Source of the DNA: an uncultured Clostridia bacterium
GTDB taxonomy: Bacteria > Bacillota > Clostridia > TANB77 > CAG-508
Direction: 5' to 3'
Length of the DNA: 23,659 nt
Assembly (NCBI GenBank): GCA_949935895.1
Contig: CATLGL010000005.1
Location: 1-23,659, forward strand
Part shown: positions 23,514 through 23,659 of the stretch, piece by piece
Numbering within the stretch: the first letter of the stretch is position 1
Layout of the letters: each line of letters starts with the position of its first letter
The notes under the pieces: model-generated
What the model was told of the DNA's origin: nothing
Database searches by the model: none
What the model saw: the letters and a program-made list of their open reading frames with translations, nothing else
Translations under genes and position numbers: made by a program

Positions 23514-23659
23514 TATCATTTTCCCCTTACCTTTTATTAATATCAATACTATACCCATACAAATAATATAAGAAAAATAAATCCTAATCCAATAAAGAAA
23601 TACCCTACTAGACTAGATATTTATCAAAATGATTTTACAGATTTATGAATATGATGAAT

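Noticed and set aside
23559..23659. Hydrophobic frame at the right edge
   Set aside because: Interrupted by stops, with no start codon in the window; too little sequence to judge.

Overview
The window is AT-rich DNA from a spore-forming, low-GC Firmicute, most likely an uncultured Clostridia-type lineage. The evidence is a complete eight-gene spoIIIA operon (spoIIIAA to spoIIIAH), strong AGGAGG-type ribosome binding sites, TTGnnn/TATAAT promoters, and clostridial families such as DUF5665, UPF0182, DUF1287 and the CmpB-like membrane family. I see no phage, insertion sequence or CRISPR array.

The main observation is a systematic recoding signal. Ten conserved genes look broken by frameshifts (mtgA, ligA, pgsA, the UPF0182 gene, fmt, priA twice, spoIIIAA, AB, AE, AF, AH), and an eleventh, spoIIIAG, loses its C-terminus. 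All 13 breaks are the same event: an in-frame CGG codon where skipping the C restores the frame and makes the next triplet (GGA, GGG or GGT) a glycine of the family. Scanning the window by eye, I found no in-frame CGG in a recognised gene that reads as arginine, whereas about 18 CGG triplets lying out of frame on the sense strand disturb nothing. Arginine is written with CGT, CGC, CGA, AGA and AGG. The simplest reading is that CGG has lost its arginine meaning and CGGN is decoded as one glycine with a +1 shift, by a quadruplet-reading tRNA or by out-of-frame entry of tRNA-Gly. In two cases the glycine is the invariant P-loop residue before Lys (PriA, SpoIIIAA). The spoIIIAG site was found only by applying the rule, and removing the C gave a normal C-terminus.

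Layout. Bases 1-2360 (+): 3' part of an NFACT/RqcH gene, then a monofunctional transglycosylase with its own promoter and terminator. Bases 2369-6047 (-): pgsA, ligA, a small unknown gene and a CmpB-like membrane protein. Bases 6048-10400 (-): ftsY, a UPF0182 membrane protein and a DUF5665 protein. Bases 10440-11830 (-): a less conserved patch with a decayed small ORF, a HAD phosphatase, a small coupled ORF and tRNA-Thr(CGU). Bases 12026-15757 (-): priA-def-fmt. Bases 15861-16535 (-): DUF1287. Bases 16658-21909 (-): spoIIIA operon. Bases 22243-22968 (+): yebC. Bases 23163-23513 (-): DUF4180.

The genes are mostly housekeeping (ligation and replication restart, formylation and deformylation of initiator Met, phospholipid synthesis, SRP receptor, cell wall, ribosome quality control) plus the forespore-mother-cell channel. 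Many are normally essential, so mass pseudogenisation is implausible. The caveats are that I cannot see reads, the rest of the genome or its tRNA set, and that spoIIIAF also carries an in-frame TAA the CGG rule does not explain.
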